Origin: Penium margaritaceum
Taxonomy: Eukaryota > Streptophyta > Zygnematophyceae > Desmidiales > Peniaceae
Assembly: GCA_023375785.1 (NCBI GenBank)
Contig: SZWC01000089.1
Location: 296,667-360,666 of the forward strand
DNA length: 64,000 bases
Direction: 5' to 3'
Below the pieces are notes generated by a model. It worked only from the letters and a program-made list of their open reading frames with translations. It was not told where the DNA came from and searched no databases. Positions 22,841 to 33,194 of this stretch are shown one piece after another (within the stretch, counting starts at the first letter, position 1; every line of letters starts with the position of its first letter). The position numbers were made by a program, and so were the translations under genes.

Positions 22841-24110
22841 CGTCTCTCACCATCCACGAGGATGCCTTCCTTGTGAAGCTCTTCACGGAGGGATACAAGG
22901 CGCATGAGGAGTACGACGCTCGGAGATTTTTCTTCGAGGTGCCGTATTGGCGACGGCGCGGAACGCAACAGGTGGTGGTTCCCGCGGTGCCCGCACTTCG
23001 GCAGCTGATTTTGGAGGNCTCTCACCATCCACGAGGATGCCTTCCTTGTGAAGCTCTTCACGGAGGGATACAAGGCGCATGAGGAGTACGACGCTCGGAG
23101 ATTTTTCTTCGAGGTGCCGTATTGGCGACGGCGCGGAACGCAACAGGTGGTGGTTCCCGCGGTGCCCGCACTTCGGCAGCTGATTTTGGAGGAATGCCAT
23201 GACAGTGGCCCGAGCGGTCACTTCTCCGTCGATAAGACATTGAAGACGGTGGCTCGCTTCTTTTGGTGGCCCACCATGTCGTTGGAGGTGGCTGAATTCT
23301 GCCGGAGTTGTAACGTGTGCTAACGCCACAAGGCGAGGAGGACAAAGACCCTGGGTCTCCTCTAACCCTTGCCCATCCCCGAGCAGCCGTGGCAAGACAT
23401 CTCCATGGATTTCATCACAGGTTTACCCACGACAGCGGCAGGCCACAATGCGGTGTTGGTGGTGGTGGATCGCTTCAGCAAGATGTCCCACTTCATTGCG
23501 ACGCGTGATACGGTGAGCGCGGAAGGCACGGCTCGGCTGTTCCTTGAGTACGTGGTGCGTCTTCATGGTGTGTCGCGGTCCATTGTGAGCGACCGTGACC
23601 CGTGTTTCACAAGCAAGTTCTGGCGAGAACTCAGGGAGCGGTACGGCAGCAAGGTGCAACTGTCGACCAGTTTTCATCCCCAAACTGACGAGCAAACAGA
23701 GCGGACGAACCAGACCCTGGAGCAGCTCCTCCGTACAGTGGGTGATCCGGACGAGACGGCGTGGGACCAGCGGTTGCCGGTCGCTGAACTGGCGTACAAC
23801 TCTGCCACGTCCGCCTCCACTGGCAAGGCGCCATTTGAGGTGGTGAACGGGACGGTGCCCGCCACGCCCCTCAGTTTGCACGCCGCAAGCAACCTGCCCG
23901 CGATGGAGTCTACCTCACGCGACTTCAAGCAGATTTGGGCGGCGACGCGACATGCATTAAAGAAGGCGCAAGAGCAGCAGAAAGTACAAGCGGACCGCCG
24001 ACGCGCAGACGCAACATTCAAGGTCGGTGATCGCGTGCTTCTAAACAGCGCGCATGTCAAGCTTCGCGGGGTCCGGTCGGACAAGTTAAAACCCGGTGGC
24101 TTGGTCCGTT
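22841..24110 (+). pseudogene. Chromovirus integrase
   Basis: After RNase H comes the zinc-binding N-terminal region (GHFSVDKTLKTVARFFWWP, CRSCNVC at about 23230-23325). The DDE catalytic core follows (DISMDFITGLP, SRSIVSDRDPCFTSKFW, STSFHPQTDEQTERTNQTLE), then the GKAPFEVVNG block. Integrase joins the DNA copy to the host chromosome. A 174-base duplication (22844-23017 and 23019-23192) flanks an N. Broken. Confidence 0.9.
23018..23018. other. Single N between identical direct copies
   Basis: Bases 22844-23017 recur at 23019-23192. Likely an unmerged assembly overlap in the chromovirus integrase. Confidence 0.85.
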
Positions 24111-24435
24111 CGAGGTGCTTGAAATGCGGACACTCGTGGTGGTGCGGTTGGCTCTTCCGCCTTCCATGCCTGTCCACGACGTGTTCCACATCTCCAAACT
24201 CAAGCTTTACCATGATCCAGCTGAGCATTTTTCTGGCCGTAGCTATGAGCCTCCCCCTCCGGTGGTGATCGAGGGCAAGCAAGAGTTTGAGGTGGAGGCC
24301 ATCCTTGACCACCGTTGTCGTGGTCGTGGATGGGAGTACCTGGTCAAATGGAAGGGCTATGACGCAGCCCACAACTCATGGGAGCCGGCCCGCAACTTCA
24401 ATGTTGGCGGGGTGAATGCCATCCTCCGGAACTAG
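24111..24435 (+). pseudogene. Chromovirus integrase C-terminus with chromodomain
   Basis: HISKLKLYHDPAEHF leads into a chromodomain: FEVEAILDHRCRGRGWEYLV, KWKGYD and NSWEPARNF, ending at a stop at 24433-24435. The aromatic/WKGY/SWEP pattern defines the chromovirus branch of Ty3/gypsy. In family members this domain is thought to steer integration to chromatin carrying particular histone marks, which would fit a heterochromatic location. Confidence 0.92.
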
Positions 24436-24480
24436 CAAGAGCGAGCCGGGATGGCTCGCTCCTAAAGGGGGGGGGGGTAC
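24436..24480 (+). other. Chromovirus polypurine tract
   Basis: AAAGGGGGGGGGGG lies a few bases before the 3' LTR. This is the usual plus-strand primer position. Confidence 0.8.
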
Positions 24481-25249
24481 TATAAGCCGGGCAGTGCCAA
24501 CGGCACTAATTACGGCTTATGGCTTCCTTGAATGTATGAACTGACTATGGATTTGGAATCTACAGGAAAAACCGTGTGAGATCGACCCAAAAACGGGGTC
24601 AATCCATCAAGAATTCAGAAAGATACGCCCAGCCAAAGGTTGGACCAGCCGAGGGGAAAAAGGTAACGGGAAATCATCCCCAAAGACTGAGGCTCGACCC
24701 TCGGAGGACCCAACAAGGCCGAAGCGCACCTTGGGGACCGGATAGCCAATGAGTCAAGGATCATTGAGGGCCAAGGGCGCTTCAGAATGGCGCCCCGGTG
24801 TGTTTTTACCAGAAAGGACGCTTCGGGCGGCCGTAACCGCCGCTAGTGGTGCTGCCAGCAGCAGATTGCCGTGATTAACGGAAACGGCCATATCTCGGCC
24901 GTTCCTCCACGGAATGATGCGATTCTTGGTGCGTTGGAACGCTGGGAGGATGAGCTACGTGATTCTGAGGCAATAATGCTCATCCCAGGCCCATACGGAG
25001 CCGCGTACGGCTCGGCCACCTCGGGTCGCCTAGGATGTGTCATCATGTACATATAGTCTTGTATGTTGATACTTGAATAACAAGTACAGTTTACTCCCAC
25101 TGTGCCACACGTGTTCCCATGCTCCCCCAAGACAATCCTACGCTTCCGCAACGCCGGGTTGGTGTGCACCGGCCTCCCCTTGGTCGCCGTTGCCGCCGGT
25201 TGGTGCCTCCACCATCCGGTTGAGGCTAGCACACCGCGCCTGGTTCACA
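24481..25249 (+). repeat. Chromovirus 3' LTR
   Basis: 769 bases, about 95% identical to the 5' LTR by hand count, with many differences of the G-to-A type. Ends GGTTCACA, followed by TSD GTTAT. Confidence 0.93.
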
Positions 25250-25400
25250 GTTATGGTCATCACAAGGCAACAGTCTTACTTAGAGAGAAGAGTGTAGTCC
25301 TGGCCAACCTCGTTTTGAGCATAACTCTCAATCTGACTGTTGGATGTTCGCGATCTTGGGCTTGCTCGAAAGCTTGTCTCTTGAACTTGAAGATCCTGTG
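25250..25400 (-). other. Element E leader, middle part
   Basis: Reversed leader continuing from 19533. It ends at CTGTG (25396-25400), the TSD of element F, and resumes with CTGTG at 29057. Confidence 0.8.
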
Positions 25401-26122
25401 TGTTGGAACTGGAGGAGAGAAGGAGCCTTGGAGCAGCGAGCATGTGGGACTGGAAGGGCATCACTTGTACTGAAGAATGGTTATTGAATCACTCAAAACA
25501 ATGGAGTATATATCCAGCTAGAGCTTGCGTAAGTCAGCCCCCTCACAAGTCACACCACTTAGTCATGGAGGCTAAGGCTTACACACTAGAGTCCATAATC
25601 TCACACAAGGGAGGAAATCAGCCTAGAAATCAAGCTAACCATTCACGCATGACCTAGAGAGCTAGAGTATGCTATCATGGCACACTCCTAGTGGTCACAT
25701 TACCGACAATCCCATGGATAATCATCATGTGTCCATGGCTAGCACACAAGGATCTCACCTCACCTAAAAAGTAAGAAGAGGTACCTTTTCCTAGTCAGCA
25801 TACTCTGACAAGGCAACCCAAGAATCTAGGACCTTTTTGGATATTTCTCCCATCAGGTCTTGACCCTCGATCTCTTGCCTTTTTCTTTTCTCAGGCTAAG
25901 GCATGGAGCCATCGCCCATGGTCACCCGCATATCGGCAGTCGATGACCCCGAATACTTCAAAAATTCATCTCCCAATCCGGCTTTGGATTGGCCTCAAAT
26001 TTGGACCGTGGACATTTTGCCACTTGATCTTTCCAATGAGGATCTTGGATTAACCATCGCAGCAGGCATCTCTTACTTTCCCAGAACTTGCTCTTGTGGA
26101 CCTGAAACTAAGCCACATGGTT
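25401..26122 (-). repeat. Element F 3' LTR
   Basis: Reverse LTR starting TGTTGGAACTGGAGG. The recognisable part reaches about 26122 (...CCACATGG), where pre-integrase sequence begins directly. Old-subtype bases. Confidence 0.85.
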
Positions 26123-27690
26123 TTCTGCTCTACAGAACGCCTCACGATGCTGCTTCCCCTCCAAACAGCCGATGAATAACGACTGCTCAAAGTTAGAGAT
26201 TGTGGGCAATTCACGCACCATTTGCTTCGTTTGAAATTGCCGTAAGGCGCGCATGTTGATGTGGCCGTAGCGCTCATGCCAGATTTTGCAATCTGTCGCC
26301 TGCTCCACTGCTGCAAGGCTCTGCTCACTCGGGATCTTGGTCGCCCCCAGTTGGCAGTACATATCACCTCCTTTCACCGACCTGGCCAACTCCTCTCTTG
26401 TTTCCTTGTCAAGGATGTAGCCATATTCATTGTCAAAGATAACGCGCAGACCTGTGTTGGTGAGAGAGTACAGTGAGAGAAGGTTGAATGTAGTATCAGG
26501 TACATACAGCTTGCCATGAAATACTCCCACTTCAATGCCACGCGGGATCTCATACCACATTTCCACAATCCCAATTCCTACAGCATAAACTACTTGATCA
26601 TCACCCAAAGCAATCGGACAGGGAGGAATGGAGAGAAGCTGCATAACCCATTCCTTGTGGTGAGTCACGCTCTTGATACACCCAAAGTCCTGATACCATG
26701 CCAGATCCGCCTTCTCCTTCTACGACATGTCAGACTTCGCCATGAAGAGGCGGTCGCGCAAAATAACGTACGCCGCTCTTGTTTTGCTACTACTACTGCT
26801 GCTGCTGATGTTGTTGTGACTGCTGCTGCTATCGTTGTGGAGATTACTGTTTTTGCTGTTGTTACTGCTGCTCCTTCTGGTCCCTCTTGAAATTGAAGCA
26901 CTCTTTCTTCTAGTGCCCCTCATTCTGGCAATAGTGGCACTTGCCCTTCTTCGTACCTCTCTACTGCCCAGTCTTGTGTTGCTGCTAGTTGCGCGAGCCC
27001 ATGGCCATGAATGTTGCTTCATTGCTACTACTACTACCAATGTGCTTTGCGGTATTGCGACGCAGTTCTAACTGTACCAGGTGCGTACAGATGAAGTGGA
27101 GGTCGACGTCTGGCACCGTGTCATAGCTTGTTGGGAGTCCTCTCAGCAAGAGGAGGACAAAGCGCGTGTCTTCCACAGGGTTGCCGGCCGCTTTCAGTTG
27201 CTTCGACAGCTCCTTTGCCCTGTCCAAGTACGCCTCCCTCCCTTCAGCACCGTACATTTTTAGCGCCATCATCTTCTCCTCCAAAAGCATGAGGAATACA
27301 GGATCCTTGCTCTCATACTTCTTGCACAACGTGTCCTACCGCTCTTTTGCAGTAGTGTTATCACTCACGTACTGAAGATGCGGGTTAGACATGGTGTTGA
27401 CAAGCAACCTGTAAGCCTGCGTGTCCTTCTTCTTCCACTCCTCATATGTCGCTGCTGCAGTTGTAGATGAACTTGCATCTACTGCACCTTTCTGCGGCAT
27501 CTTCCCCGCCACCACCTCCGCTTCGGTGATGCCTTTTGCGAGTGGAGGCGGAGCACGCTCGTCGCCGCTCACCAACTCCCAGAAGCCCCTCTCCTCCAAA
27601 AGGAGACGCGTACGGATCTTCCAAAACGAGAACTTGGCGCATCCATCCAGCCTCTCCAAGGGCTATGCTACTGCCATTTTGAGCCTTGGT
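26123..27690 (-). pseudogene. Element F gag, protease and pre-integrase remnants
   Basis: Read on the (-) strand from 27690: the gag N-terminal block (FSFWKIRTRLLLEERGFWE), YRLLVNTMSNPHLQYVSD, and the AYLDRAKELSKQLKAAGNPV block. A Gln-rich tract and zinc-knuckle region come next near 26880-26960. Protease (PIALGDDQVVYAVGIGIVEM, LLSLYSLTNTGLRVIFD) and the pre-integrase region (ERYGHINMRALRQF, IGCLEGKQHREAF) follow. The protease stretch is fairly well kept. Broken. Confidence 0.85.
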
Positions 27691-28319
27691 GATGTTCACC
27701 GCTGTCCTTGAGTGGCATCGATACCCCTGCTTTTGCTGCTGCTTCTGCCAGAAATCTGTCTGACAGGAAATGGACTGTAGAGGCCAGCAGAGTGGGAACT
27801 TTGAACAACTGAGCCTTTCACTCGAACATTCAGCTCAAAACCTTTCAGATCCACCCATAAAACAGGGTCATCAATAGGGGATTTTCAGAGATATGCTCTT
27901 TTGAAAACAGGGTATGCTTCTGCTCCAACTCCACACCAGCCAGCTTATAAACAGCATTTCTCCCAAATGTACCCATGGAATGCAACTATTTTTGCACCAA
28001 TAAATATTTTTGGAAATATAATTCAATTTGTATGTGCTACTTTTTAATTTTTACAAAGAAACAAGAGAGTTGAGGCCATCACAAGGCGACAGTCTTACTG
28101 AGAGAGAAGAGTGTAGCCCTTGCTGACCTCGTTTTGAGCATAACTCTCGATCCGACTGTTGGACCTTCACAAGTTTGGACTCGTTAGAAAGCTTGTCTCT
28201 TAAACTAAAAGATGCTGTGGTCGATTTGCAAATTTGGCGAATGTTTCATCCAAACTGGTCACTCTCAAAGTAACGTCTTGTGCTGGCTGAAAGTGGTAAA
28301 ACTTTACTCTGATACCAAG
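27691..28319 (-). other. Element F leader and primer-binding site
   Basis: Non-coding family leader in reverse orientation. The primer-binding site (complement GATACCAAGT, about 28310-28319) abuts the 5' LTR. No other signal seen. Confidence 0.8.
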
Positions 28320-29056
28320 TATTGGAACTGGAGGAGAGAGGGAGCCTTGGAGCAACGAGCATGTGGGACTGGAAGGGCATTACTTGTGTTGAACAATGGT
28401 TATTGAATCACTCAAAATGATGGAGTAGATATAGAGCTAGAGCTTGGGCAAGTCAGTCCTCTCACAAGCCACACCACTTTGTCATGGAGACTGAGGCTCA
28501 CACACTAGAGTCCATAATCTCACACAAGGGAGGAAATCAGCCTAGCAATCAGGCTGAACTCTCACACACGACCTAGAGAGCTACAGAATGCTGTCATAGT
28601 ACACTCCTAGTGGTCACATAACCCACAATTCCATGGAGAATTGCCATGTGTCCATGGCTAGCACACAAGGATCTCACCTCACCTAAAAAGTAAGGCGAGG
28701 TACCTTTTCCTAGTCAGCACACTCTGTCAAGGCAACCCAAAAATCTAGGACCTTTTTGGTTTTTTCTCCCATCAGGTCTTGACCCTGGATCTCTTGCCTT
28801 TTTCTTTTCTCAGCCTAAGGCATGGAGCCATCGCCCCTGGTCAGCCAGATATCGATGGTCGATGACCCCGAATACTTCAAAAATTCATATCTCCTAATCT
28901 GACTATTTAATCGGCCTCAAACTTCGATTGTAGACATTTTGCAACGTGATCTTTCATATGAGGAAGTTCGGTTGACGATCGGAGCAGGCATCTGGTACTT
29001 TCTTCGAACTTGCTATTGTGGACCTGAAACTGAACTAGATGGCTCCTTTCCCAAAA
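28320..29056 (-). repeat. Element F 5' LTR
   Basis: Reverse LTR of 737 bases from a decayed TGTTGGAAC to CCCAAAA. Old-subtype bases (AACCCAAAAATCTAGG). Followed by TSD CTGTG and the rest of element E's leader. Confidence 0.88.
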
Positions 29057-29161
29057 CTGTGGTCGATCGTCAAAAATTGTGAAGGTTTCACCTCAACCTG
29101 TCACACTCAAAGTGACGGCCTGTGTTGATTGAAAGTTGCAGAACCTGGCTCCGATACCAAG
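29057..29161 (-). other. Element E leader end and primer-binding site
   Basis: Last part of E's leader, with GATACCAAG (reverse complement of CTTGGTATC) next to the LTR at 29162. This identifies 29162-29866 as E's 5' LTR. Confidence 0.82.
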
Positions 29162-29866
29162 TGTTGGAACTATATGAGAGAGGGAGCCCTGGAGCAAGAA
29201 GTATGTGGCACTCAAAGGGTGTCACTTGTGCTGACGAATGGTTGTTGAATCACTCAAAATGATGGAGAACATATAGCGCTTTACCTTGGGAAAGTCAGCC
29301 CTCTCACAAGCGTCACGACTTAGCCCTGGAGGCTAAGGCTCATAGACTAGAGTCCATAAACTCACACAAGGCAAAAAAAATTGCCTAGCAATCAGGCTGA
29401 CAACTCACACACAACCTAGAGAGCAAGGAAATGCTCTCATGGCATACTCCTAATGGTCGCCTAATCGACATTTCCATGGAGAATCGCCATGTCTCCATCG
29501 CTTGCACACAAGGATCTCACCTCACCTAAAACGTAAGAAGAGGTACCTTTGTCCTAGTCAGCACACTGAACATTTCTCCCATCAGGTCTTTACCTTGGAC
29601 CTCTTGCCTTTTTCTTTGCTGAGGCTAACGCATGGAGCCATCGCCCATGGTCTCCCAAACATCGGCGGTCGATGATCTTAGAAACTTGAAAAATTCATAT
29701 CTCTGTATCCGACTGTTGGATTGGCCTCAAACTTGGATCATAGATGTTTTGCAACCTGGTCTTCCTAATGAATAAGTCAGATTGACAATCTGAGCAAGCA
29801 TGTACTAGTTTCCTGGAAGTTGCTCCTGTGGACTTGAAACTGAGCCGGATGGCTCGTTTTCCAATA
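29162..29866 (-). repeat. Element E 5' LTR
   Basis: Reverse LTR, diverged, starting TGTTGGAACT and ending with a decayed CCCAACA. The right flank CTCTC is the TSD shared with 17482-17486. Confidence 0.87.
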
Positions 29867-29918
29867 CTCTCGACTGCGATTACTGCGGAATGCCTTGATT
29901 TTATTGCGAGGAGGAGAG
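29867..29918 (-). pseudogene. Element E2: integrase remnant, short right part
   Basis: About 52 bases aligning to the integrase block around the DRGGEY region, in reverse orientation. It continues directly from 17486 once element E is set aside. It ends where the next LTR begins. Confidence 0.7.
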
Positions 29919-30608
29919 TGTTGGAAAATGAGCCGTCCGGCTCAGTTTAAGGTCCATAAAAGCAAGTTCCAAGAAACTACCAGATGCTTCTTCTAATAGA
30001 TAATCTGAATACATCATTAGAATGATCAGGTGGCAAAATGTGTTCTGTCTAAGTTTGAGGCAGATCCAACGATCGGATAAGGAGACATGGATTTTTGAAG
30101 TTTTTGGAGTCATCGACCGCCGATATCTAGGTGATCATTGGCGATGGCTCCATGCCTTAGCCTGAGAACAGAAAAATGCAAGAGGTCCAAGGTCAAGACC
30201 TGATGGGCGAAATGTCAAAAAAGGTCCCTCTCTTTACTTTTTAGGTCGGGTGAGATCCTTGTGTGCTAGCCATGGACACATGGCGATTCTCCATGGGATT
30301 GTGGGTAATATGACCACTAGGAGTGTGCCATGAGAGTACTTTCTAGCTATCTAGATCGTGTGTGAGTGGTGAGCCTGATTGCTAGGCTGATTTCCTCCCT
30401 TGTGTGAGATTATGGACTCTAGTGTGTGAGCCTTATCCTCCATGGCTAAATGGTGTGGCTTGTGAAAAGAACTGATTTGCCCAAGCTCTAGTTTTATATG
30501 TACTCCATCATTTTGAGTGATTCAATAACCATTCTTCTGCACAAGTGATGCCCTTCCAATCCCACATACTCGTTACTCCAAGGCTCCTTCTCTCCTCCAG
30601 TTCCAACA
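29919..30608 (+). repeat. Ty1/copia LTR, isolated
   Basis: Sense LTR from TGTTGGAAAATGAGCC to TTCCAACA. The flanks are GAGAG on the left and GTTCT on the right, which do not match, and no primer-binding site follows. It may be a solo LTR with decayed flanks or the leftover of a rearrangement. Confidence 0.82.
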
Positions 30609-31466
30609 GTTCTCACTCACATACTGAAGATGCGGGTTGGAGATGGTGTTGACAAGTAGTATGTAGGCCTGCCTGTCCTTCTTCCACTCCTCATATGCCG
30701 CTGCTATAGTCCTAGATAATCTTACGTCTACTGCATCTTTCTACGGCGTCTTCCTTTCTACCATGTCCGCTGCGGTTATGCCTTTTGCCTATGGAGGCGG
30801 ATGCGCTTGTCGCCTCTCACCATCTCCCACAAACCCCTCTCCTGCAAAAGGAGGCGGGTACGGATCTTCCAAAACATGAAGTTGGAACATCCTTCGTACC
30901 TCTCCAAGGGCTCGGCTGCTCTTACCACACATGCTTCAGTCATTTTGAGCTTTGGTGATGCTCAGAGCTGTCCTTGAGTGGCAGCGCTACCCGTGCTTCT
31001 CCTGCAACTTCTGCCAGAAACTTGTCAGACAAAAAATGGACTATACAGGCCAGGAGACTCGGATTTTGGAAACATTAAGCTCATCACTAGAACATTCAGC
31101 TTAAAAATGTTCAGATCAACCCATAAAGCAGGGTCATCAACAGGGGATTTTCAGAGATGGGCCCTTTTGATAACAGGATATGCTATAAATCCTACTCCAC
31201 CTCACACCAGCCACCTTGTAACACGCATTTCTCCCAAACGTATCAATGGAAGGCAAGTTTTTTTGCTCTTGTTGAAATCTAAGGAAGAATACTTCAAATT
31301 TGTATGTGCTACTTTTTAAATTTGACAAAGAAATGAGGGAGTTATGCTTCATCACAAGGCCACAGCCTTACTCAGAGAGAAGAGTATAGCCCTTGCCAAC
31401 GTAGTTTTGGGCATAACTCTTAATCTGACCGTTGGATTTTTGTGATTTTGGACTTGTTGGAAAGGT
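30609..31466 (-). pseudogene. Ty1/copia gag N-terminus and leader, left arm of an inverted pair
   Basis: On the (-) strand, gag occupies about 30609-30975 (N-terminal FTFW...LLL-type block and YEEWKKDRQAY-like block) and the family leader 30976-31466. It faces a (+) leader and gag starting about 31500, so the two form a head-to-head inverted repeat of about 0.8 kb per arm. Fossil. Confidence 0.78.
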
Positions 31467-31506
31467 TGTCTACATGTGCTCCATAATTTTGATTCATTTG
31501 CAAACA
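31467..31506 (+). repeat. Short spacer with LTR-like bases
   Basis: CATGTGCTCCATAATTTTGA resembles the LTR block TATGTACTCCATCATTTTGA near the TATA-like box. It lies exactly between the two facing leaders, so it may be what remains of an LTR there. Confidence 0.35.
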
Positions 31507-31993
31507 TCCAACAGGCAGATTGAGCGTTATGCTCATAACGAGGTCGGCCACGCTACACTCTTCTCTCTGAGTAAGATTGTTGCCTTGTGATGTCCATAAC
31601 TCTCTTGTTTTTGTGTCTAATTTAAAAAGTAGCACATATGAATTGAATTATTTTTTCCAAAGCTTTCCATTGGTGAAAAAACATTTGCATTCTATTGGTA
31701 CTTTTGGGAGAAATGCCATTTACAAGCTAGCTGGTGTGTGCTGGAGTAGGAGCAGAAGCATGCCCTATTTTTAAAGGGGCATATATCTAAAACTCTGCTA
31801 AGATGACCGTGTTTTATGGCTTCATCTTAAAGGTTTTGAGCTGAAGTTTCCAGTGGTAGGCTCGGTTTCTCAATATTCCTAGCTAGCTTCCACAGTACAT
31901 TTTGTGTTAGTAAGATTTATGGCAAAAGCAATAGCAGAAGTACGGGTAGCGCTGCCACTGAAGGGCAGCGCTGAGTATCACCAAAGCTCAAAA
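31507..31993 (+). other. Element G leader
   Basis: Non-coding family leader in sense orientation, including the ACACTCTTCTCTCTGAGTAA block. Right arm of the inverted pair, together with the start of gag. Confidence 0.75.
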
Positions 31994-33133
31994 TGGTAGC
32001 AGCAAGCGTGCTAAGAGCAGCCCAACCCTTGGAGAGGCTAGAAGGATGCGCCAACTTCACGTTTTGGAAGATCCGTACCTGCCTCCTTTTGGAGGAGAGG
32101 GGCTTGTGGGAGGTGGTGAGCGGTGACGACCGCGATCTACCTCCATAGAGAAAAGGCATCACCGTAGTGGAGTTGGTGGCATGGAAGACGCCGCAGAAAG
32201 GTACAACACATGCAAGTTCATCTACAACTGCAGCAGCCATAAATCATGAGCAGAAAAAGAAGGACAGGCAGGCCTATAGGCTGCTTGTCAACACCTTCTC
32301 CTATCTCTAATCCATCTTCAGTACGTGAGTGACAAAGCTACTGCAAAAGAGGCATGGGACACGTTGTGCAAGAAGTATGAGAGCAAGGATCCTGCATTCC
32401 TCATGCTTTTGGAGGAGAAGATGATGGCGTTGAAAATGTAGGGTGGCGAAGGGATGGAGGCGTACTTGGACAGGGCAAAGGAGCTAGCGAAGGAGGTGAA
32501 AGCGGCCGGTAACCCTCTTGAAGATACGCGTCTCGTTCTCCTCTTACTAAGGACACTCCTATCAAGCTATGACGCAGTGTGAGAGACGTTGGAGTACTAG
32601 CTGACTCTCGACCTGGACTTCATTTGCACGTACATGGTATAGGTACGGCTGCGTTGCAATGCAGTTAAGCGCAATGGGGGCAGCACCGGCAATGAAGCAA
32701 CTTTCATGGCGATGGGCTCAAGGAACGAGCAACAGCAGCAGTCCAGGAAGCAGAGAGCCAACAAGAAGGGCAAGTGCCATTATTGCCAGAAGGAGGGTCA
32801 ATACAAGAAAGAGTGCTTAAAGTTTAAGAGGGACCAGAAGGAGCAACAGGAGCAGGAGCAAAAGCAGCAATTCCCACAACAGCATCAGCAGTCAGAGCCA
32901 CCTCAGCAGCAGCAGCAACAGAACCAGACCGGCGTGCGCCATTTTGGCAACATGAATGTCACCAAGGAAATGCGCGACCAGCTATTCATGGCAAAGTCTG
33001 ACATGTCGCAGAAGAAAAAGGCGGATCTGGTGTGGTATAGGGACTCAAGGTGTACCAAGAATGTGACTTACCACAAGGAGTTGTTAATGAAATTGCTCTC
33101 TATTCCCTCTGTCCGATTGCTTGGGGTGATGAT
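31994..33133 (+). pseudogene. Element G gag and protease start
   Basis: The gag N-terminal block follows the leader. The middle gag block (LEEKMMALKM, AYLDRAKELAKE) and the zinc knuckle CHYCQKEGQYKKEC (about 32776-32820) come next. A long Gln-rich tract encoded by CAG/CAA repeats spans about 32830-32925. HFGNMNV and the protease start (YHKELLMKLLSIPS) follow. It stops at ATGAT, where element H inserted. Broken. Confidence 0.83.
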
Positions 33134-33194
33134 TGTTCGGAAAGGAGGCATCTGGCTCAGTTTCAGGTCCACAGGAGCAAGTTCGATGAAAGTA
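33134..33194 (+). repeat. Element H 5' LTR stub
   Basis: TGTTCGGAAAGGAGGC through GAAAGTA matches the first 61 bases of the sense LTR. RT-linker sequence (CCTGGTGAGCGC) follows directly. Confidence 0.82.

Larger units (their letters stand above)
19534..25249 (+). mobile_element. Ty3/gypsy chromovirus
   Basis: The only gypsy element in the window. LTRs are 19534-20300 and 24481-25249, with perfect TSD GTTAT (19529-19533 and 25250-25254). Parts in order: primer-binding site, gag start, RT, RNase H, integrase with zinc-binding N-terminus, C-terminal chromodomain, polypurine tract. A protease was not recognised. About 40 differences in about 768 LTR bases (5% by hand count) suggest an insertion about two million years old if the rate often used for grass LTRs applies, which is an assumption. 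Broken in several places. Its length is inflated by two duplications next to single Ns. Confidence 0.95.
25401..29056 (-). mobile_element. Element F: Ty1/copia copy lacking most of pol
   Basis: 3' LTR 25401 to about 26122, pre-integrase/protease/gag remnants 26123-27690, leader 27700-28308, primer-binding site 28309-28319, and 5' LTR 28320-29056. TSD CTGTG on both sides (25396-25400 and 29057-29061), inside element E's leader. Integrase core, RT and RNase H are not present. Old-subtype LTRs; broken. Confidence 0.88.
17487..29866 (-). mobile_element. Element E: old Ty1/copia copy hosting the chromovirus and element F
   Basis: 3' LTR 17487-18223, 5' LTR 29162-29866, and TSD CTCTC on both sides (17482-17486 and 29867-29871) inside E2's integrase. 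Own interior: polypurine tract and RNase H end (18224-18290), protease and gag (about 18291-19265), leader (19266-19533, 25250-25400, 29057-29150) and primer-binding site (29151-29161). The leader holds two insertions with clean TSDs. Most of pol is not present. Old and broken. Confidence 0.85.

Noticed and set aside
24843-25232. Open reading frames over the chromovirus LTRs (about 25 kb and about 20 kb)
   Set aside because: They lie within the LTR pair, appear in both LTRs and have no domain match. Chance frames.
29919-30608. Solo LTR with TSD
   Set aside because: Flanks GAGAG and GTTCT do not match, so an ordinary solo-LTR event cannot be claimed.
32830-32925. CAG-rich tract as an independent microsatellite or a host poly-Q gene
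   Set aside because: It lies in frame within gag and recurs at the same place in other copies.
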